35,413 bases of DNA from JAPUDQ01 sp049289035 (GTDB taxonomy: Bacteria > Patescibacteriota > Saccharimonadia > Saccharimonadales > Saccharimonadaceae), in NCBI GenBank assembly GCA_049289035.1, contig JBAQIV010000055.1:1-35413 (forward strand), read 5' to 3'. Under the pieces are notes generated by a model. The model ran no database searches. It saw nothing but the letters and a program-made list of their open reading frames with translations, and was not told where the DNA came from. The translations under genes and the position numbers were made by a program. Every line of letters begins with the position of its first letter. The first letter of the stretch is position 1. Below are positions 31,581 to 35,413 of the stretch, piece after piece.

Positions 31581-31616
31581 ATAGTAGGTGGATAGTCTCA
31601 GCAAAACAAAACAGCT

Positions 31617-32333
31617 ATGAACACAGTTATATTTGAATCATGTATCCCGGTCGTTGCAATCGGCCTATTTGCGCTGGTGCATGCTAGTTTCCAGCTTGGC
31701 ATTAGCGTGCTGACGCTACTCAGTGGGCACAGCTTGGGCCGCAAACACGCCCTGCGGCGCACACTCCTTCTCAATATGGGGTATATTGCTGGCACAGTCA
31801 TCATGACCGGTCTTTTGCTTATGGGCCTGATGTACCTCTGGCAATTTTTGTACATGTGGCCACTTGAAACCGTCATGGTGCTACTGGCAATCGCCTGCGC
31901 CGTTGTCGGCTCACTCATATTTGTTGCCTACTTTCGACGCGGGCACGGCACAATGCTCTGGATACCGCGTGTTTTTGCGGATTATCTGCGTGACCGCGCC
32001 AAACGCACAAAAAATTCTCTCGAGTCAGTTGTGCTCGGTGCGGTTACTGTGATTGCTGAGCTACCGTTTACTTTCGTGGTCATGCTCTGCGTTAGCTATA
32101 TCGTTCAGCTGTTTGCATCGTCATACGACCAGCTGTCGATCATTGCGCTCTATAGCCTGGTGACAAGTGTGCCGCTCATGATAGTGACCGTACTGCTGTC
32201 GGGCGGTCATCGGCTCAGCCAGATACAGCGCTGGCGTGAAGCAAACAAAGTATTCTTGCAATGCGCTTCAGGTGTCGGCTTGTGCATCGCGGCTATCTTT
32301 ATGATTGTGTTTTATGTCGGAGCCGGCTCATGA
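31617..32333 (+). CDS. six-TM membrane protein (possibly DsbD/LysE-like)
   Basis: A 238-aa protein with hydrophobic segments at about 8-36, 52-75, 82-105, 138-162, 170-192 and 213-236. A basic loop (YLRDRAKRTKNS) lies between helices 3 and 4, giving a 3+3 layout like the LysE/DsbD/CcdA transporters. It has no clear CxxC pair, so redox relay by itself is doubtful. It is first in an operon with an ATP-cone protein (4-nt overlap) and a flavin disulfide reductase. No obvious Shine-Dalgarno. Function not established. Confidence 0.7.
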   Translation: MNTVIFESCIPVVAIGLFALVHASFQLGISVLTLLSGHSLGRKHALRRTLLLNMGYIAGTVIMTGLLLMGLMYLWQFLYMWPLETVMVLLAIACAVVGSLIFVAYFRRGHGTMLWIPRVFADYLRDRAKRTKNSLESVVLGAVTVIAELPFTFVVMLCVSYIVQLFASSYDQLSIIALYSLVTSVPLMIVTVLLSGGHRLSQIQRWREANKVFLQCASGVGLCIAAIFMIVFYVGAGS

Positions 32334-32605
32334 AAGCCTATGTCGTGAAGCGAGGGACCCACAATAGTGAGGCATTTGACCCGCTAAAGCTGCATGCCAG
32401 TATACTTGCCGCCTGTCGGACGGTACAGGCATTTGAAGGCGAAGCCCAAACTGCCGCTGAACGTGTCTGTCGCGATGTCATAGACTGGTTAGAGGAAAAA
32501 ACTGAGGTAACGTCAGAAGACATCCGACGTGTCGCGTCGTCGCAACTTGCCACCTACCACCCTGACGCAGCATATATGTACGAACAACACCGGATGATAA
32601 TCTAA
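32330..32605 (+). CDS. stand-alone ATP-cone domain protein
   Basis: A 91-aa protein, essentially one ATP-cone domain: AYVVKRGTHNSEAFDPLKLH at the N-terminus, a central helix AAERVCRDVIDWLEE, and EVTSEDIRRVASSQLA then AYMYEQHRMII at the end. ATP-cones bind ATP/dATP and regulate ribonucleotide reductases or form part of NrdR. Here there is neither a reductase core nor an NrdR zinc ribbon. Its ATG overlaps the membrane-protein stop (ATGA), so the two are co-translated, suggesting a nucleotide-sensing subunit for its neighbours. Confidence 0.85.
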   Translation: MKAYVVKRGTHNSEAFDPLKLHASILAACRTVQAFEGEAQTAAERVCRDVIDWLEEKTEVTSEDIRRVASSQLATYHPDAAYMYEQHRMII

Positions 32606-32621
32606 GAGAGGACTGACACGT

Positions 32622-33998
32622 ATGGCACGACGACAACACTATGACTTCGACCTCATCGTCATCGGTTCTGGCGCTGGCGGTAGCGTTGCGGCCGACATTG
32701 TGGCACGCGCTGGCAAGCGGGTGGCTATAGTTGAAAACGGTGCGCTCGGTGGCGAGTGCCCCAACTACGGCTGTGTCCCCAGCAAAGCGCTGCTCCATGC
32801 CGCCAACATCTACGATAGCGTCCGAGGTTCTAAAAAATTCGGTATACGATTGGCCGCGATGGGTTATAACTACCCGAGTATCAAAGCTTGGAAAGACACT
32901 GCCGTCGGGCGTACTGGCACGGCTGAAAGCGCCAAATATTACACCTCGCAAGGTATCACTGTGTTGACCGGCACGGCGCATTTTTTGAGCCCGCACGAGA
33001 TATCTGTCAACCGGCGCCATGTCAGTGCCGAGCGGTTTCTTGTGGCAACCGGCTCAACCATGCCGCTACCCGATATCGCGGGACTCAGCAAAGTCGATTA
33101 TCTGACCTCGCGCACTGCTCTCAACCTCATGCGACCGCCCAAATCAATCTGCATCATTGGCGGCGGTGCAACTGGCTGTGAGTTTGCCGAGCTGCTCAGC
33201 ACATTTGGCACCAAAGTCACTATCATAGACATTGCGCCACGACTCTTACCAAGTGAAGATGAAGAGACAAGTCTCGTGATCGAAGACTTTATGGCCAAAA
33301 AACGCGGCGCAACGATCCTCACCAAAGCCAAAGTTATATCTGTTGTCAATGAAGGCCCGATGGTCAAAGTCACCTACCTACGCGGCGGCGACCAACATAC
33401 CACCAAAGCCGAGCGCATACTTATTAGTACCAGCACTGTGCCGCAGACTGATATCGGTCTAGAAAATGCCGGTGTCGAATACAGCCACAAAGGCATAACC
33501 GTCAATGAGCACCTCCAGACGTCTGTACCGCATATCTACGCTGCTGGCGATGTACTGGGTACCTATATGTATACGCATGTTGGCGTGTATGAAAGCCGCG
33601 TCGTCGCAAATAACATACTGCGTAAGCACAAATTGTCCACTGACTACCGAGCCGTACCGCGTGTCACGTTTACGACGCCCGAGGCCGCATCGGTGGGCCT
33701 CAGCGAAGCGGATTGCTTACGCAAAGACCTCGAGATCAAAAAAGCTATCGCCCCGCTCAATATCATTTCGCGCAGCAATATAACCGACATCCGCGACGGG
33801 TTTTGCAAAGTTATCACTGATCGTAACGGCATACTGATCGGCGGTAGTGTCGTCGGCCCTCATGCTGGCGAAATTATTCATGAACTCACGATAGCTATTC
33901 AGTACCGCCTGACCAGTGCTGAAGTTGCCAATGCCCTGCACGCGTTTCCGAGCTGGAGTGAAGTTGTGCGAGTGGCATGCAGCAAGATTAAAACTTAG
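32622..33998 (+). CDS. FAD-dependent pyridine nucleotide-disulfide oxidoreductase
   Basis: A 458-aa class I flavin disulfide reductase. The FAD site is VIGSGAGGSVAA (14-25). The redox pair Cys46/Cys51 is in GGECPNYGCVPSK. The NAD(P) site is IIGGGATGCEFAE, the second FAD motif is IYAAGDVLG, and the C-terminal HAFPSWSE supplies the catalytic His/Glu. It resembles mercuric reductase and dihydrolipoamide dehydrogenase. There is no N-terminal heavy-metal domain or C-terminal vicinal cysteine pair, so mercury reduction is unlikely. GAGAGGA lies upstream of the ATG. The thiol substrate is unknown. Confidence 0.9.
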   Translation: MARRQHYDFDLIVIGSGAGGSVAADIVARAGKRVAIVENGALGGECPNYGCVPSKALLHAANIYDSVRGSKKFGIRLAAMGYNYPSIKAWKDTAVGRTGTAESAKYYTSQGITVLTGTAHFLSPHEISVNRRHVSAERFLVATGSTMPLPDIAGLSKVDYLTSRTALNLMRPPKSICIIGGGATGCEFAELLSTFGTKVTIIDIAPRLLPSEDEETSLVIEDFMAKKRGATILTKAKVISVVNEGPMVKVTYLRGGDQHTTKAERILISTSTVPQTDIGLENAGVEYSHKGITVNEHLQTSVPHIYAAGDVLGTYMYTHVGVYESRVVANNILRKHKLSTDYRAVPRVTFTTPEAASVGLSEADCLRKDLEIKKAIAPLNIISRSNITDIRDGFCKVITDRNGILIGGSVVGPHAGEIIHELTIAIQYRLTSAEVANALHAFPSWSEVVRVACSKIKT

Positions 33999-34014
33999 AA
34001 GTTGGAACCTGAGT

Positions 34015-34449
34015 CTATTGAAACTTAAGTTGTCGAGACGGGTCGACGCAGAATTTGTAGATAAAATTATACGGCCGCTCAGTTGCGTCATGAAACTCGT
34101 GCGGGTCTTTCCAGCAGATTTCGTGCGCCTCTGGCCCGGGTGCAAAATTCATATTTTCGGTATGTACCTCAAAGACAACCCAGAGCTGACAGGCATCTTT
34201 TGTCGGAATATACATCGGCTGAATGCCGATTGGACTCAGGCTAAATGTGCCCTTATACCCCACTTCTTCGTACAGCTCGCGCGTCAAGCAGTCGTATTCA
34301 CTTTCGCCATGATCCATACCGCCACCAGGTAGATTCCAAGCCTCATTATTGTTTTCTTTCACAAGCAGCACCTCACCGCGGTCATTGCGTATAACCGCTT
34401 TCACTGATACACGATAGAATGCGTTGGGGTACTGGCCAATCTGTGTCAT
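34015..34449 (-). CDS. NUDIX hydrolase
   Basis: A 144-aa protein with a complete Nudix box, G43-x5-E49-x7-REL-x-EEVGY (GGMDHGESEYDCLTRELYEE). These enzymes hydrolyse nucleoside diphosphates linked to another group, such as oxidised dNTPs, NDP-sugars or dinucleotides; the specific substrate cannot be told. The frame extends upstream to 34497, but TATAAT lies 7 nt before ATG 34449 (MTQIGQYP), so the shorter start is preferred. The -10 box is about at the end of the preceding gene. It is convergent with the flavin reductase gene, 16 nt away. Confidence 0.9.
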   Translation of the reverse strand: MTQIGQYPNAFYRVSVKAVIRNDRGEVLLVKENNNEAWNLPGGGMDHGESEYDCLTRELYEEVGYKGTFSLSPIGIQPMYIPTKDACQLWVVFEVHTENMNFAPGPEAHEICWKDPHEFHDATERPYNFIYKFCVDPSRQLKFQ

Positions 34450-34456
34450 ATGTTCA

Positions 34457-34462
34457 ATTATA
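34457..34462 (-). promoter_or_regulatory. -10 box deciding the NUDIX start
   Basis: TATAAT on the minus strand, 7 nt before ATG 34449, just after the stop codon of the upstream gene. Confidence 0.68.
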
Positions 34463-35047
34463 TCAGTGGTGTCCGACTTTCTTTCGCCGAAAAACAAGCA
34501 TAATCACAAATAATCCGTTCATGATGACGAGTGATAACGGAAACAGTACAGTAACAACCGAGTAATGTTGTAATGCCACAAGTACAAGAAAGTATTTGAT
34601 CGTGCTCAAAACAAATGTGACAAGCGTCTCTTGATGCGGTCGTCGATAGGCCTTACGAACTGTCGGCAAAAACCCAAGCGCATCGATAAGAGTTATAAGT
34701 ATAACTGAGCCAAGAGGATCCTTTGCAAATGCCCATAGAATCAGCGATGCGCCCGCACCTGCCAAGCAATACCAGTCAAACGGCTTGATGTCTTTCTCGC
34801 CATACCTGAGTGCAAGCAAAAATATCGTTATGAGAGCAATCGCCGTGAAGCCTACTGCCCACGCGCCAACGCCACCACTGTCATACAACTGCCCGGCAAA
34901 CGCAATAGCATTGAGAATGCTCCAGATAAGCCACGAGAAGGCATGCGGCTTGGTCTTGCCAGAAAAAATGTTCTTAAAATAGGGTATATAGCTGATAAAA
35001 GCAACTATAACTGCTACGAGACTAATGTAGGTCTTATAATCGTTCAC
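34463..35047 (-). CDS. PQ-loop/SemiSWEET-like membrane protein
   Basis: A 194- to 199-aa protein with six or seven TM helices. Two related blocks, SYIPYFKNIFSGKTKPHAFS and LGFLPTVRKAYRRPHQETLV, each resemble a PQ-loop repeat (a helix with a proline kink, then a basic loop). This suggests a tandem three-helix-bundle transporter, as in SWEET/SemiSWEET sugar or lysosomal amino-acid carriers. The substrate is unknown. The start is GTG 35047, 6 nt after TATCAT, or GTG 35062; I prefer 35047 (MNDYKTYISL). The NUDIX gene follows with its own promoter. Confidence 0.72.
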   Translation of the reverse strand: MNDYKTYISLVAVIVAFISYIPYFKNIFSGKTKPHAFSWLIWSILNAIAFAGQLYDSGGVGAWAVGFTAIALITIFLLALRYGEKDIKPFDWYCLAGAGASLILWAFAKDPLGSVILITLIDALGFLPTVRKAYRRPHQETLVTFVLSTIKYFLVLVALQHYSVVTVLFPLSLVIMNGLFVIMLVFRRKKVGHH

Positions 35048-35053
35048 GTTATT

Positions 35054-35059
35054 ATGATA
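35054..35059 (-). promoter_or_regulatory. -10 box of the PQ-loop gene
   Basis: TATCAT on the minus strand, 6 nt before GTG 35047. No strong -35. Confidence 0.42.
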
Positions 35060-35066
35060 CACCCCT

Positions 35067-35096
35067 TTGACTAAACCCTAACAGATGTGCTAATGT
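35067..35096 (+). promoter_or_regulatory. promoter towards the structured leader and tRNA-fMet
   Basis: TTGACT, an 18-nt spacer and TAATGT. Transcription from about 35103 would meet the terminator-like hairpin at 35124. Confidence 0.5.
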
Positions 35097-35123
35097 ATAC
35101 GGAGTACTTTTGCAGCTTCCTAC

Positions 35124-35158
35124 AAATAAAAAATACTTGTTTACAAGATTTTTTATTT
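35124..35158. terminator. bidirectional terminator or attenuator hairpin
   Basis: AAATAAAAAAT-A-CTTGT and ACAAG-ATTTTTTATTT form a 16-bp stem with one bulged base and a TT centre. A/T-rich arms give U-tracts in both directions. It lies between a plus-strand promoter and the tRNA-like region. Confidence 0.78.
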
Positions 35159-35165
35159 GAGAGGA

Positions 35166-35228
35166 GGAACCGACCGAAAGATGAAGCTTTTGAGGTTTAC
35201 CTCAAAACGAATCAAAAGGTCGAGTTCC
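35166..35228 (+). ncRNA. structured leader upstream of tRNA-fMet
   Basis: GGAAC-CGACC (35166-35175) pairs with GGTCG-A-GTTCC (35218-35228, one bulge). Inside, TTTTGAGGT (35188-35196) pairs perfectly with ACCTCAAAA (35199-35207). An AGGAGG occurs at its 5' edge, and a 38-codon frame from ATG 35181 runs through it, but the 13-nt spacing makes translation doubtful. No known RNA family recognised. Confidence 0.5.
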
Positions 35229-35233
35229 GACGA

Positions 35234-35260
35234 CGCGGGGTGGAGCAGCCCGGTCAGCTC
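35234..35260 (+). pseudogene. duplicated 5' half of tRNA-fMet
   Basis: These 27 nt are identical to the first 27 nt of the intact gene at 35336, covering acceptor and D-arm. After this the sequence diverges, though CTCATAA reappears at 35278-35284, next to a CATAAC-TATTG-GTTATG hairpin (35280-35296). It cannot fold as a full tRNA. Confidence 0.88.
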
Positions 35261-35335
35261 CGTCTCGTCAATAATCGCTCATAACTATTGGTTATGACAG
35301 AGCCTATCTCACATGATCGATACCAATTCACATAT

Positions 35336-35413
<78 letters not shown>

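Noticed and set aside
32622..33998. Mercuric reductase (merA)
   Set aside because: The redox cysteines match, but there is no N-terminal metal-binding domain, C-terminal Cys pair or mer operon neighbour.
35087..35284. Plus-strand 65-aa open frame
   Set aside because: It runs through the terminator hairpin, the structured leader and the duplicated tRNA half, and matches no protein I recognise.

Overview
The window looks like a chromosomal segment of a Candidatus Saccharibacteria (TM7) or closely related Patescibacteria genome. This is inferred from the protein families, from very compact gene packing with many 4-nt ATGA overlaps, and from small secreted or membrane proteins of a Saccharibacteria-like style; no rRNA marker is present. 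UGA works as a stop codon (for example in the ATGA overlaps), so the recoded UGA=Gly of Gracilibacteria/Absconditabacteria does not apply.

Layout. (1) 1-3846, minus strand: a tight four-gene cassette of a DUF1704/MATCAP-like metallopeptidase, a cyanophycin synthetase/GshF-like ATP-grasp ligase, a retropepsin-like aspartic protease and a RimK-type ATP-grasp ligase that runs off the left edge. (2) 3855-5018: dnaJ under a CIRCE operator. (3) 5039-8277: a LysM protein, two membrane proteins, an FKBP prolyl isomerase and a polysaccharide deacetylase. (4) 8298-11591: the heat-shock block dnaK, grpE, hrcA with three further CIRCE sites. (5) 11588-20920, all minus strand: a long housekeeping run, reading from its upstream end response regulator, histidine kinase, PAP2 phosphatase, tilS, ftsH, murJ, lepA, gmk. 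(6) 20960-24150: a methyltransferase, a small secreted protein, a RAYT (REP-associated transposase) bounded by inverted REP-like palindromes, and a YihY/BrkB membrane protein. (7) 24220-24590: a tRNA(CAT) preceded by a degenerate duplicate of its own 5' region with nested hairpins. (8) 24579-31167: a sortase-signal protein, then tatA, tatC, a 75-aa protein with a Tat-like RK signal, a 603-aa phage tail-fibre-like protein and a 953-aa PKD plus polysaccharide-lyase-14-like protein. (9) 31187-33998: a 46-aa small ORF, a strongly structured RNA of about 120 nt, and an operon of a six-TM protein, a stand-alone ATP-cone protein and a flavin disulfide reductase. (10) 34015-35413: a NUDIX hydrolase, a PQ-loop-like membrane protein, a structured leader, a partial tRNA-fMet copy and the intact initiator tRNA.

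Regulation. A dozen genes have a good -10 hexamer only 6-9 nt upstream of the start codon, so they should be transcribed as leaderless mRNAs. Genes inside operons usually carry Shine-Dalgarno sequences instead. This rule moves several starts. In all three main CIRCE operators the 9-nt spacer holds the -35 hexamer, so HrcA binding would directly cover the promoter.

Most novel candidates: the ligase/peptidase cassette (1-3846), the structured RNA in front of the membrane/ATP-cone/reductase operon (31404-31580), and the Tat-adjacent tail-fibre/lyase surface locus (24917-31167).
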